Shown one piece after another: positions 22,767-35,329 of a DNA stretch of 64,000 nt. The first letter of the stretch is position 1; each line of letters starts with the position of its first letter. Source of the DNA: Lonicera japonica (lineage: Eukaryota > Streptophyta > Magnoliopsida > Dipsacales > Caprifoliaceae); NCBI GenBank assembly GCA_021464415.1, contig CM038465.1, positions 80,324,919 to 80,388,918 on the forward strand. Direction: 5' to 3'. The translations under genes and the position numbers were made by a program. The notes under the pieces are model-generated. The model was not told the DNA's origin. It saw nothing but the letters and a program-made list of their open reading frames with translations, and did no database searches.

Positions 22767-23423
22767 TGGTATCAGAACGAGTTTAAACCCTAGATCTTCT
22801 ATCCCACCACCACTGCTAAACCCGCTGCCACCTCTCTGCTGCCCACCACAACCTTAACCACCCAAACTAGCCAAACCCTAGCCACACCTTAACCTTCACC
22901 TAATTTTTTTTTCAATACTCTTGAAAACTATCCAAATTGCCTCCAAAACACCGCATCCTACCATCGTTGCCATCGTCCTGACAAGACAATTCAAATGCCT
23001 CAAAAATCACCTCGAAACTCGCCCTCACGCGCCAGGCAAGCGAGATCCAAAACGCAGCATATCCCACGCGCATCATCCTACGCGCCTCACGCGCTATCCC
23101 ACGCGTATCTAACCACGCTCCTCACGCGTCTCACGCTCTCTCCCATGCGCACCAGCTCACGCGTGGTACGCACCTCATGTGCTGTTCTTCAAACGCCGTC
23201 ACTTTTAACGGTGGTTACCTTAATGCCGTTAATTTTAACTGCAGACCTCTAATGCCGTTACTCGCCATTAAGTTACTGCTCTAAAAAAAACCATACTTGT
23301 TTTTGTCAGCGTTCTGGACTCAACCGCGGCCTTTGTTTTAGCCAATTCTGTCTCTAAGTACCGGTATCAGGTTCCATATTTTACCTTTTCATCTTTCGTT
23401 TTATCAATTCTCCAATTTTCGCA
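22767..23423 (+). other. Untranslated leader of copia 1
   Basis: Primer-binding site TGGTATCAGAACGAG (tRNA-Met type, one or two mismatches to the common form), then a noncoding leader of about 0.65 kb. It includes a stretch unusually rich in ACGCG/CACGC at about 23010-23170. Confidence 0.75.
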
Positions 23424-26400
23424 ATGTCTTCCAACTCTGAAATTTCTATTACAATTAAACTTGATGGGAACAATTATAGTCATTGGTCAATGCTATTCCG
23501 AAATTTTCTGAAAGGTAAAGGTCTTTGAAATTATGTTACTGGCAAAGAAAAATGTCATGCTGATACTGATCCCAAATTTGCAGAATGGGATATTAATAAT
23601 AACAAGATCTTGATCTGGATTGCCAATACCGTCATACCATCCATTAGCATACAGCTCAAAAAATGTGATACTGCTCAGAAAACTTGTGATTTTTTAGAAA
23701 ACCGATATTTCAAACTAATTTTTCTAAAAAGTACAAGCTTGAACAAGATATACGATCTCTACAGCAACAAACATGATAATATGTATTCGATTTTCATTCT
23801 AGCATATCTCTTATCTGGGAATAATTGGAACTTATGGAACCACAGTAGACTACTGATATGCGATTGTGGGAAACCTTTCGTGAGAAAACTCGACTCGTCT
23901 AATTTCTTATGGCTCTTAGAGAAGAATTTGAACCACTACGCGTCGCCATGCTCCACCATAAACTTCTGCCTACCGTTGTTGAAGTGTATCTGATAGAATT
24001 AATTACTGAAGAAACCTGCATAGGTATCTCTTTGATGCTGTCTTCGGCATTCATTATGACCCTTCGCTCACAGCAGCAATCTTGCCGACCCCTCACAAAT
24101 CACCCTTCATCACGCCCTCCACATACCTCAACATATTCTCAACAGACTTCCCTCGGCCACCCTGAGGTTTATTACAGGTCCAATGTAACTACTACAAAGA
24201 ATTTGGTTACACAGTTAAGTTATGCCCCTCTCCTACCTCTCGTTACATGCGAGGCCTACAAAAAAATCTCCTAATCTGTTGTCGCCTTTACATCATTTGA
24301 GGTTCCCGCTCCTGAGGTCCCCACCAACCCTCCCCAGCTCAGTCATACTGTTGCGTCTGCCTTCTCCACTCCTACTGGTATATTCACCTCTCCATGGTTC
24401 CTTGATTATGGAACATCAAACCACATGACCTTTGATTTTACACACGTTGCCACTACTAGCCCGATGCACTTATCTCCCTCGATTCATACAGCTAATGGAT
24501 CTATTATCTTTACTAGTCACATTGGTTCTATCAATACCAACAACAGTTTGTCGGTTCTTGATGTTCTTCTTGTCCCTCAACTATCTATGCAACTTTTATC
24601 TGTTGGCCAATTATGTGATATTGGGTTAACCATTTCATTTGATTCTTCTGGCTTTATTGTGCATGACCGTTCGACGAGGACATCAGTTGGGACCTGCCAT
24701 AGAATTGGACGTTTATATGTGACTGACAAATTACAGATTTTTTCTCCTGATAGTTCATCCTTGGCGACAGTTACCCCAAATTCCTCCTCATTTATTTTCT
24801 GCATTCTAGATTAGGTCATGTTTCTTTTTCACGTATTCAATTTATGGTCAATAAAGGGTTGTTAGGACTAGCTATATTGGATAAAGATCCTTCTTGTGTT
24901 GCTTGATAACTGGCTAAACAACCAGTTCTTCATTTTAATAATAGTACCTACTATTCAGACTATCTATTTGATCTTGTGTATTCTGATGTCTGGGGTAAAG
25001 CCTTTGTTACCTCTATGGGTGGGGCCTTATATTATGTTGTGTTCATTGATGATTACTCTCGTTATACCTGGACTTATTTATTTCGTTCCCGATCGAATTT
25101 TTTAAAAGTTTACATTGAATTTGCCACTATGATTAATACTCAATTTTTTAAAACCATTAAAGTTTTTCGATCCAACTCTGGAAGTGAATATCTGTCTAAA
25201 TTTTTTTTTTGATTTTCTTAAATCTCAAAGAACTCTTCTTTAACTCTCTTGCCCCGACACCCCTTAACAAAATGGGATTGCGGAACGCAAACACTGTCAT
25301 CTTGTTGAAACAGCCCGTACTTTACTTGTCTCCTCCTCTGTCCCTTCTGTTTTTTGGGGTGAAGCCATCTATACATCTGGATTCCTCATTAATCGCATTC
25401 CTTTCGTGGTTACTGGTAGTCTCTCTTATTTTGAACGCCACTTTGGTAACAGATCTGATTATTCATATCTTCGTGTTTTTGGGGCCACCTATTTTATACT
25501 TCTTCTAAAACGAGAATGCACAAAACTCACATAAAAATTAACTATGTGCGTCTTCTTAGGATACGGAGTTCAACAAAAGGGCTATCGTTGTTATGATCCA
25601 ATTGTTAAACGACTTCGTATCTCTAAACATGTCACCTTCTGGGAAAATACCCTATACTACTCCCTGTCTAAATAACTCGTGTCATACACTAAGTCCTCCC
25701 TGTCGGTTGATCCATTTCCTGACTCCTCCACCGCTGAGTTCTCTCATACTCAACCCACTGCTCTCCCCGTTCCTGATCTAGCACCATTACCTGCTCCTAT
25801 TGATTCTGTATCTAGATGTCCCCATTGTTGATAACTCTACATCATGTCCTGACTCTATCTGTCCCATCGACAGTTCTGTGACACGCCCGTTTCGTGATCG
25901 TCGTCCATCAGCCAAACTATCAGATTATCATTGTTTTTTCTCTGCCATGCTGTCTCTCCATGAACATACCTCCTATCGGGCTGCTTCCTCGGATCCTAAA
26001 TGACAACAGGCTATGGCTGATGAACTTACTACTCTTCAGTACACCAATACATATGATTTAACCACTTTACCTAGAGGACAATCTGTTGTTGGGTGTAAAT
26101 GGATTTACAAAATTAAAATTAAGACTAATGGTTATGTTGACCGATACACAGTTAGTCTTGTTGCGAAGTGCTTTTCTCAAGAATATGGCATTGATTATGA
26201 GGAAACCTTTGCACCTGTCACTTGTATGACTACAATTCGCATTCTTATTTCAGTTGCATCTGTCTAACATTGGTCCATTCATCAAATGGATGTCAAGAAC
26301 GCCTTCCTTCATGGTGATATCTCTGAAGTGGTTTATATACAACGTCCTTCCGGTCTTTCTCACTATACTGGCCAAGTATGTAAATTACGACGTGCTCTTT

Positions 26401-27480
26401 ATGGCCTCAAACAAGTACCCAAAGCTTGGTTTGCAAAATTCTCCACCGCCGTCCTCGCCCATGGATTCTCTCAGAGTACTTATTATTCGGCTATATTCAC
26501 ATATTCCTCATCATAGGGCATTGTTATTCCTCTGATATATGTTAATAATATGATTATCACTAGGGATGATTTGGATGGTATAAGTCGCCTCAAAGCTTAT
26601 CTGTGTTCCTGTTTTGAAATAAAAGATCTTAGTACTCTTTGCTACTTCTTGGGCATTGATGTTGATCACTCCTCTACAGGGTACTTTCTTTCTCAAGTGA
26701 AATATGTTTCTGATATTATTGACTAGGCTGGACTGACAGACAACAAGGTTTCAAACACTCCTCTTGAAATGAATGTCAAGTTTTCTCCTTTCGACGACAC
26801 TCATCTGGCTAATCCTACTTTATACAGGCAACTTCTGGGCAGTCTCAACTATCTCACCATCACCAGACCATATATTAGTCATGCCGTCCACATTGTTAGT
26901 CAGTTTATATCTGTACCACGATCTGTTCACTTTGCCGCTGTTCTTCGTATCATCTGCTACATAAAATGGACCATACATCAAGGCCTGCATTTCTAGTCTG
27001 CCTCTAATCTTACACTACAAGGGTACTCTAATTCTGATTGGGTTAGCGATATTACTGATTGGCGATCCACCACCAGCTTCTGTATTTTTCTTGGCAATTC
27101 TCTCATTTTGTGGAAAAGTAAGAAGCAAACTGTTTTTGCTCATTTCAGTGTTAAAGCTGAATATCGTGTTCTCGCTCATACCACCTCGAAAATTATTTGG
27201 CATCGCTGGCTCCTCCAAGATATGGGCATTACTTAACAGATCCCATACCCCTCTTTTGTGACAATTAAAGTGCTATTCAAATAGCCCGCAATAATGTCTT
27301 TCATGAGGGCACTAAGCATATTGAAGTTGACTGTCACTTTACTCGTAATCATCTCTCCCAAGGACATATTCAGTTACCACACATTTTCTCCGCTCTTCAA
27401 ATGGCTGATCTATTCACCAAATCACATGTGACTGCTCATTTTCAATTTCTGGTGTCCAAGCTTCACATGCTTTCCAAGCC
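23424..27480 (+). pseudogene. Degenerate copia gag-pol
   Basis: Begins at ATG 23424 with a gag-like SITIKLDGNNYSHWSMLFRN and is stopped within about 35 codons. Recognisable later pieces are: protease WFLDYGTSNHMT (about 24400); integrase FIDDYSRYTW (about 25045); RT DVKNAFLHGDI (about 26286) and ALYGLKQVPKAWF (about 26394); and RNase H DWRSTTSFCIFLG (about 27057) with WHRWLLQDMGI. The pieces lie in all three frames. No functional polyprotein can be made. Confidence 0.9.
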
Positions 27481-27499
27481 ATCCTGCGCTTGAGGGGGG

Positions 27500-27699
27500 T
27501 GTTGAAATATTATTTCCTTATGTAATTTCCTGTAATTTAGCCTTCCTTTTATCTTTATTTCCTTACGTATATTTTTCCATAGTATAGACTTTCCTTTCTC
27601 AATCCTTATGTACTTGTATATATAGGGGTCTTATTCTTGTAATTCAATACACACTTAAATATACATAGTACATATTTTTCTCTTTCTCTAACTTTATCA
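27500..27699 (+). repeat. 3' LTR of copia 1
   Basis: 200 bp, TGTTGAAATA to TTTATCA. It is preceded by the polypurine tract and followed by AACCA. Confidence 0.92.
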
Positions 27700-27704
27700 A
27701 ACCA

Positions 27705-29270
27705 TACCATGCACACCCCTAATATTCGTTGGTTAAATAAATTAATAATTCACATTTTCAGACCTACTATCATACTTTATTAAAATATGAATATGATGTT
27801 ATTTGTTTTTTGTCAAAATTTATGTTTACCTGAATTCCATCCCTAATTTTCTCTAAAATACCTTAAGTCTGTCATATGTGCATTTCTCATTTTGAAAGAG
27901 TACATTATTTAGTGCACTTTAGCGCTTAATGTAGATAAATGAAAAAAAAAAGAACAATGCATAAATACAGAAACCGTTGTTACATAACATGTATTTTAAA
28001 CACACCCCCATCAAAACAAAAGCGGAAAGGAAATGAAAAGAAACCCATTTGGGAGTTCTAATCTCAACATATATATGTGGTGTAGAAAAGGGGGCTTTTG
28101 GGTTGGACACACGTTAACCATTGAATGAAAGTAGAATTCTTATGGATGACGTAGTGATAAGTGCTAAAGGTAGGAGGAAAAGAATTATTAAAATAAACAA
28201 ATTACCTAAAAAGAAGAAGAAAAAACAATAGAAGTATAGAACACACCAATAAAACAAGTGCGAACAAAGAAAAGGGTAAAGCAATAAGCCCAAAAATACG
28301 TAAAGGAAAAAAAATGTTGGCATTAGTTTTCCTCTCCAATTGAGAATTTTTTATTGATGGGTTTTGTGGATTTTTATTAGTGATTAGTTTCAGGAGGAGC
28401 TCTATAGAGGGATTTTAGCATGATTTTTGGCTCTAAGGTCATGTAAGTTATCTATTATTATTTTGTGAAAAGGCAAAATGAATAATTAGTTTTGAACCTA
28501 ATTAATATCGTTAAAAATATGGAGAAAGACATCGGATTATGAGTAGGGTATACTTGACACTATACCTACAAATATATAAATCAATTAATTTAAATAACAA
28601 AATAATAATCGGGACTTTATACAAAATTGTGTCCTTTTTATAAGGTTTGGACTTGAAACAATTGATCCAAAATGTGTGTCCTTGAGTAGATTAATTTAAA
28701 ATATTTAGGACTTTAGACTAACTTAAAAAAAGATGTGAGGGTGTAAACAAATATTAAAATAAAGAAAAATAAGAACATATCATTACAAACATGTATGAGA
28801 AGAAAAGTAAGAAGAGGTGATGGAATATAAATATAAATATAAAGAATATGTAAAGAGAAAATGAGACATTATTACAAACATTTATTAAAAGAAAAGCGAG
28901 TTGAAAAATCACATATTTATAATCTATTTACACACACATATAACGGTCTTAATGAGATTAAAACTCATATGGAAGAAAAAGAAAAGCCTTTTGTTCGTTA
29001 AATCTGCTACTATTTTAATACGCCTTTTGTTCGTTAAATGGCGTTGAGTATAAGGTATTAATTAAATAGGAAAGTTACAAATGAAATATTTAAAGAATTA
29101 TAACTTTACATATTTAAGGGAGATAATTTTAAAAGACAAAATCTATCGAATAGAAATAAGTAATAATTGATAATTTGGTTGTATAAGAAAATTAGAGAGA
29201 TCAAAAGAATAAACTCATATCAATGAAAGAGATTTTGAAATTTGACATTTAAATTTTTAAAGTAAAAATT
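27705..29270. other. AT-rich intergenic, no gene seen
   Basis: No convincing coding frame. A short direct repeat of CCTTTTGTTCGTTAAAT occurs at about 28987 and 29022. Confidence 0.5.
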
Positions 29271-29650
29271 AGAATTTTAAATATATAAATTACAGATTTG
29301 AGAGATTAAATACTACAAAATAAAAGAAATTAATGAATTAATATATTAGAAATTATATACACACACATATTATAATAATATTATATATTACAATTAATAT
29401 TATGTTAGAAATTAAAAGAAAAACTTAATAAATGAAAGAGAGTGCGGGAAAACATAAATGTAGAATTTTAAATATATAAATTATAGATTTGAGAGATTAG
29501 ATACTACAAAAGAAAAGAAATTAATGAATTAGTATATTAGAAATTATATACACACATATTATAGTAATATTATATATTACAATTAATATTATGTTATAAA
29601 TTAAAAGAAAAACTTAATAAATGAAAGAGAGTGCGGGAAAACAAAAATGC
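29271..29650. repeat. Tandem duplication of a 191-bp AT-rich unit
   Basis: The unit beginning AGAATTTTAAATATATAAAT at 29271 is repeated from 29462 with about 95% identity by eye, through the shared end GAAAGAGAGTGCGGGAAAAC. No open frame is involved. Confidence 0.9.
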
Positions 29651-30161
29651 GTAAACACAAGAATATGTATATATATTTATTGAAAAAAGGGAAATATTTA
29701 TTTAGAATTTGAAAAGCACTAATGCAGTGACATGTGCCACAATATCGCGAGAAGAGAGCATTTTACATTGTATTTATATATGATTATATATGAAATGTTT
29801 TGCAAAGGATGTAATTGTTAATGCTTATATATGGTAGTGTAATAGTGTTTTTTTTTCTTAGAGGATAGGAAACAAAGAGGAGAAAAAAAAATCTTAGAAT
29901 ACTAAAGATATATATTGAAAAGTATTTGAAATTTAGATATTATAATTAATATGTTGTTAGTAATGAAATTAGATATTACATTTGCTAAAAATGATATTGC
30001 ATACTAAATAAATTAGATATTAGAATTAATATATTATATTAAAAATTAAAAATGAGATATTAAATTATTAAAAAAGTTAAGAATAATAAAAATATTATAA
30101 CGATTAAAACACATTTATGATGTGCCACGTGTCATGCTCTAATAAAAAGAGAGCATTTTGC

Positions 30162-30163
<2 letters not shown>
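29651..30163. other. AT-rich intergenic with two related subterminal motifs
   Basis: GTGCCACAATATCGCG...GAGAGCATTTTAC (about 29733-29767) and GTGCCACGTGTCATGC...GAGAGCATTTTGC (about 30122-30162) are similar. They resemble the 5' subterminal region of plant Helitrons read on the minus strand. No coding sequence. Confidence 0.4.

Positions 30164-30212
<49 letters not shown>
30164..30212. repeat. (ATT)n microsatellite
   Basis: About 16 uninterrupted ATT units. Confidence 0.95.
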
Positions 30213-30213
<1 letters not shown>

Positions 30214-30214
30214 G

Positions 30215-31030
30215 ATTATATTAAATGGGTGCTATTATATGTACCCCTTAGAAACCTTAATCTCATTCCCCTCCCCTTAAAAACCTTAATGTTACTCCCC
30301 TTCTCCTTCCAAACTTTAACAATCTTTCATTATCATCTTCATCAACTCGCCATCTTCATCCATCAACTCGCGATCTTCATCTTTACCAAGTAAGGGTTTC
30401 AATCTCATCTCATTTTCATTTCATCAAGTAAATCTTAAACTTGAAGTTGAATACTGTGATTTATGAAAAAGATAAAACGTGCTCGCGTGGAAGCAAATAA
30501 ATAAATTAATTTTAGATTTGTTATTTGGCGGTTGGATTCTTAAATATCAATTTTATTTAATTTAAAAAGAATGTAAACTTAGAATTCTATGGATTTTAAT
30601 TCTGTAAAACATGTTTAATGTTTTTTAGCATGAAACAATTAATAAAGTAATTAAATAGATAAGCAAATACCAAAATTAATGAGGTATCCCTGCAGTGCAT
30701 GACTAATTCTCAATAATTTACTATATTCGATTAATCTCAAATCACACAGGCTTACAAAACTTGAATCATACAAGCCGCCTGTAAAAGTTTTCATCTTATG
30801 CACGTATAGTCCTCTTATCTGAATCGTATGGACAAGTTCACAACGAATCACTTGCCACGGTATCATACCGTTCTTTAGCACAGTTTGCTAATCATACACA
30901 CTTTGAGAACTAATTTATTATTTAAAGAAAGAACATTTGCTTTGGCATGAATTAAAAATTCTAAAATATATTTTATGTTTTAAGGTTTTAATCTCTCTTT
31001 AAGGTTTAAAAATCTCTCTCAAAATATGTG
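30215..31030. other. Intergenic, no gene recognised
   Basis: A pyrimidine-rich stretch (about 30290-30395) resembles a plant 5' leader but is not followed by a recognisable coding sequence. A minus-strand frame at 30651-30881 matches nothing I know. Confidence 0.4.
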
Positions 31031-31214
31031 TAAAAATAGGAGTGGCATCGATCGGTAAACCGAACCAAACTACCACCCCCGATTGCTGAACCAACACTAA
31101 TTGGTGGCTAATATTTTCAGCCGTTTTGTATAGGAAAAGTCAATTTGATCAGTTCGGTTAAGAAAAATTCCAATAAGGAGAGAAATTTCCAGTGACAATG
31201 AAATCTCCAGTGAG

Positions 31215-31540
31215 TTGAAAGCCTTTTCCAGCAAGGTAATTAGATATATTAATAAACCTGTAAAAAACAAGAAGAAACGGCGTGAGGTGGTGTTTGGTGA
31301 GAGAGATGAGAGAAAAAGAAGAATGAAGAGAGAAAGTGTTAGAGAGAGAAGAAAAAAAGATGAAGAAGAAGAAGTGGCGGGAGGTGGTGTTTGGTGAGAG
31401 AGATGAGAGAAAAAGAAGAATGAAGAAAGCAAGTGTTAGAGAGAGAAGAAGAACTAGAAGAAATGGCGTGAGGTGGTGTTTGTTTGGTAAGAGAGATGAT
31501 GAGAGAAAAAGAAGAATGAAGAGAGAGAATGTGAAATAAA
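31215..31540. repeat. Three purine-rich tandem units of about 90 bp inside a dispersed repeat
   Basis: Units starting near 31279, 31376 and 31465 share GAGGTGGTGTTTG followed by GAGAGAGATGAGAGAAAAAG and related GAAGA runs. Strong strand asymmetry (purines on plus) keeps several frames open on both strands, but no known protein is encoded. The surroundings (31040-31830), with CGGTAAACCGAACC at one end and CCGGTTCGGTT near the other, look like an old dispersed element. Confidence 0.75.
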
Positions 31541-31849
31541 AAAAAATGTCCTGCTTTTCTCTGCACGGGACGTGGCTCAATGTTCCTTTGCACGTGGTTT
31601 TTATGCAACATTCAAAATTTTGAATATATATATAGTTAATTATATAATTATATATAGTTTATTATTATTTTATAAAACAGGACAGTTAGGTTCACCGACA
31701 GTTTTTTTAGTTGTTCAATCGTTTTCGTCACTGTTTTCAACCGGTTCGGTTAGTTCTCTGTCTTTTTTTATTGGTTCACTGGCTAGTCAAAAAACCGATT
31801 CAATCAAACTGGTCAAAAAACTAGCCAGCTAGGTTTATATAAAAAAATA

Positions 31850-33460
31850 TAGAGACTAACTCCCTTTAAAAAATTGTTAAAAATACTTAAAACAAGAATT
31901 TTTCTAATAAAAATATACTGCCCAAAATAAATGCCGGACCAATCTAATTACAAAATTCAAGTATTAGTCCTAAATTGAGAAATTCGATCCCAATCCCGAA
32001 ATTACACCGAACCGGTCCAAGTTTACAAATCTTGGACCAGTCCACCCATTAAAGTAGTCTGTAGTCCTGTGCTCGGCCCGACTTGGTTTAAAAATAGCCG
32101 CACATTCTATTTAACTTAAAAGTCGCCGCACCTTAGGAATCAACATCACGTGGGTCTAATTTAAATGGGGGGCCACTGCGGGTTTTTAATTTGACTATTT
32201 GACTTTTTTAAAGTTTAATCTTTTCTTTTATTTATTCATTTAATAAATATTTTCTTTTAAATCCTTTTTTTTTTATTTTACTTTTTGTTTCCATTTTTAA
32301 TCATGTTAATTCCGTTTGAACTCCAATTCAATCTAAATTTCGGGGTAACTCTATAAATATATTAGTAACATAATTCAAGAGTTTTCTCATTAATTTGATT
32401 CACCAAAGTATTACTGATGCGGGAAAAAATTAACATATTAAAAGGATAATTCACTTAGAAAATTAAATTCAAGTTACAATGCTAACCGTATCTCTATCTG
32501 GTTGTAATCCTTCAATGCACCACTTTGACTTGCTTGTAAGTCTTTAGATTTAATCTCGAACGACTTAAACAACTTACAAGCAAACATATTTTTATCGTAG
32601 GAATAAAGACAACACAATTTTAAACTTTACAATGCAAACCATGTATATAAATATTTTTTAACGTTTTCAATTCAATTGTTATATAATAACCTTTGAACAT
32701 AGTATACAATTGGATTTAAACCTTAGATTGTGAATTTCGTTTAAGTTGCCTGAATAACTGGACTCAATTGCCCGCAATCGAGTAGCTTTGCACAAACTCG
32801 TTTGGTCAGGGTTGAGTATGTGCAATTGTATACCACATGAATCATTCTTCACTCAATTCTCAGTGATCAATCATGGGCCCATATACTCGTTTGCTTGGGG
32901 CCGAATATTTATAAATATAATCTCTTATAACTAACTGTTATATATATTTATATATGTTATGTGAACTAATTAAGTAAGCCCCATGTGTGATGTTGATTTT
33001 ACTTATATAAATACAATTATACATATTTTCAAAAAAAAATACAATTATACATAAATGTTTACCAACAAAAACAAGGGACAGACCTCATTCTCAAGCAATC
33101 AAAATATTGCTTGGCAAGAGATTATGGAAGGTATAAAGTGTGGCTAAGCTTTAAGAGCTGAGTACAAGGTTAGGTTAAAATTCCTCATTTTTTTTCCTTT
33201 CTTTTGTTGGATTTTGAAGATTGTTTTAACCTTTTTTGCCCTTTTTTCTAGCAGTGTTTGGAAAAAGAGATTCCCCCTATGTCGAGGTCTGGACTTGACT
33301 TTGAACTAAACTATGCAGAGTTTTGGCAGTTTGCTAATATTGGCAACGTTTCGGATAAAAGGAAAGAAAGTTGAACGAATAGCTGCCAAGTCCCAAAAAG
33401 CTTAGCTCTTGCCTGAGCTCCTCTCGAAGATCCATATATTTCGTAGGAATAATGTAATTT
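31850..33460. other. AT-rich intergenic, no gene seen
   Basis: No recognisable coding sequence or clear transposon ends. Confidence 0.5.
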
Positions 33461-33489
33461 TATTTTAGAGAGGATTTTTTTGTATTTTT

Positions 33490-33640
33490 TATTTATTTTT
33501 TATATAAAAAGGGAGGTTTAAGTCTCTCCCTCTTAACTACAAATAACGAAAACCCTCTCCATCCCCACCCCACGTAGGATTCGAACCCGGAACCTCCCGG
33601 TGTTCGGGTGAAAGCCTTAACTTTAGATCAATGGTTCGAT
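33490..33640 (-). mobile_element. Possible tRNA-derived SINE
   Basis: On the minus strand an exact pol III B box (GGTTCGAATCC, about 33573-33583) follows an A-box-like TGATCTAAAGTTAAGG by about 35 bases. No tRNA cloverleaf can be drawn, so a SINE or other tRNA-derived repeat is more likely than a tRNA gene. Ends and target-site duplication were not found. Confidence 0.4.
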
Positions 33641-33827
33641 TCATGGAAATAAAAAAAAGTGAGAGTAAACATAAATTATTTGTGGGGTACTTAAAAATAC
33701 AATAATCACCTCGTATTGACTGGCGTGTAGTTTAAAAAAATAGTAGGCCAAGAATTAATATTAAGTAGTACATAGTTATTACATGTAATATTTCTCAAAT
33801 ATCTCCATTACAAAATCACAAGCACGT

Positions 33828-34688
33828 TTAAGTGGTAGAAGCATTGAACATGGCTTTTAAGAACTCAAGTGTCTCCATAAGTTTCTCAGGTTCTTGAATA
33901 ACAGACTTGACAGCATCATTTGAGGAAAACCTCTCAACCCATCCCACAAGCCCTGGGGTTTTGGTTTCGGTTAGCAAGTCCACGCCAACCACTTTCTCTG
34001 CTAACCTCAACCACCCCAAAAAGCAACCAAAAACTAGATCGAGGTACCCGATTTTGTCCCCGCCAAAGTAAGCCTTCCCTTTGCTGCAATCGGCAAACGC
34101 CCCCTCCACCACTGCGGTTGCTTCAACTATTTGCTTCAGCGCCGCTGAAACGGCATCCTCTCCTTGTGCAAATATTGTTAGCTGCCTCAGTGAAGGAAAC
34201 CACTGTTCCATTCCATAAAATTAATTAACATCATCTTTAATGATTGCTAGCTAGCTAATTGAATGGAACACTTGAAACAAGTATTGAATTTAATTTGTAG
34301 GTCCAAAACAGTAATTAATTATGTTTATTAGAAGATTAAAATGGAAAATTATTTGTACCTTATCGTCAATATAAGCTGCCCAGAAGCGGGCTATGGCACG
34401 ATCATAGGAATCAGATGGAAGAAGAGATTGACCTTTAGTCCAGACCTCGTCGATGTATTGAAGGATGACAATAGATTCACAAACGGGCTTATCGTGATGA
34501 AAAAGTACCGGGATTTGCTTGTGAACGGGGTTGGACTTAAGGAGGAGATGGCTTTTGGGGGTGAAAGTCTCTTCGATAAAGTCGTAAGGAATGGACTTTA
34601 GGTTGAGGGCAATTTGAATCCGATTCGAGAATGGGCTTGGCCATCCCCCAAGAAGCTTCACATCATCAGCAGTACTACTTGCAGCCAT
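33828..34688 (-). CDS. Tau-class glutathione S-transferase (GSTU), copy 2
   Basis: Exons 34688-34359 (110 codons) and 34202-33828 (124 codons plus stop) give 234 residues; the intron is 156 bp with GT..AG ends. N-terminal domain: DVKLLGGWPSPFSNRIQIAL with probable catalytic Ser18 before Pro, HKQIPVLFHHDKPVC, and ES at 71-72 followed by ILQYIDE. C-terminal domain: WFPSLRQL, YFGGDKIGYLDLVFGCFLGWL, TPGLVGWVERFSSNDAVKS. The ATG at 34688 is chosen because the upstream in-frame codon at 34712 is not ATG and MAASSTADD fits the family. An AT repeat with TATA-like sequence lies at about 34768-34786. No lesion is visible. Same gene structure and strand as copy 1, so a paralogue from local duplication. 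Confidence 0.93.
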
Positions 34689-35181
34689 GACTGATGACAA
34701 TGCACTGAACAAGAATTAAACAGGAGAGGCTTAATAATTAGGTTTGCTCAACACAAATTAAGCTAGCTATATATATATATATATTTATGGTGCAAGCTGC
34801 AATACAAATTGAAGACGATAAGAAATTGAAAGATGTAGCTGCACATGAAGGCTGTGATAATTATATATACTACTAGTAAACATACAATAGATTTTCGAGA
34901 TGGTGATGCATGCTGTGATGTATATGGAGGCCGGGTATTATTATATTTAATCAGGTTGGTTTTGATTGCCAAAGGGAAAAATTTAGGATTTTTTTTAACT
35001 AGAAAATTAGAGCTGATCAACTTTGACTAATTCAAACAAAGTATAATCAACAAAACTTTAAATAAACTGTATTTTCATTCCCAAAATTAAGCTAAGATTT
35101 AGGATTCAACTTCGATATATCTTTGAACAAAATAATATCTTCAAAGAAATAAGTGCTTTAAAATAATATAAAAAAAGAAAG

Positions 35182-35199
35182 AAAGATTGCATAGAATGT
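35182..35199. repeat. Left 18-bp target-site duplication of LINE C
   Basis: AAAGATTGCATAGAATGT, repeated exactly at 40753-40770. Confidence 0.95.
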
Positions 35200-35329
35200 C
35201 GGATTTTTTCCTCCTTATGAGAGGTGAGAGACCTTATTCAAATTGCTGGCGTAATAGTTTAGAAGTTTTCGTTCTTTCTCTATTCCTGCTCTTTCTGTTT
35301 TCTCTGTATTTTCTTCTCTGCTCCTTGTT

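Larger units (their letters stand above)
22565..27699 (+). mobile_element. Ty1/copia LTR retrotransposon 1, dead
   Basis: Complete structure: 5' LTR 22565-22766, primer-binding site TGGTATCAGA at 22767, degenerate gag-pol 23424-27480, purine tract (TTGAGGGGGG) at about 27490-27499, 3' LTR 27500-27699, and an AACCA duplication at 22560-22564 and 27700-27704. The domain order protease, integrase, RT, RNase H is that of copia. Many stops and shifts break the frame. Catalytic positions are also changed: the protease Asp-Ser-Gly is read as DYG (about 24410), and the RT YVDD box is read as YVNN (about 26535-26550). The two LTRs differ at a dozen or more positions by eye, so the insertion is not recent. 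Confidence 0.95.

Noticed and set aside
22921..23252. Overlapping frames in the copia 1 leader
   Set aside because: Between primer site and gag ATG, ACGCG-rich, no similarity; noncoding leader is the simpler reading.
33565..33640. tRNA gene on the minus strand
   Set aside because: B box present, but acceptor, anticodon and D stems cannot be formed.
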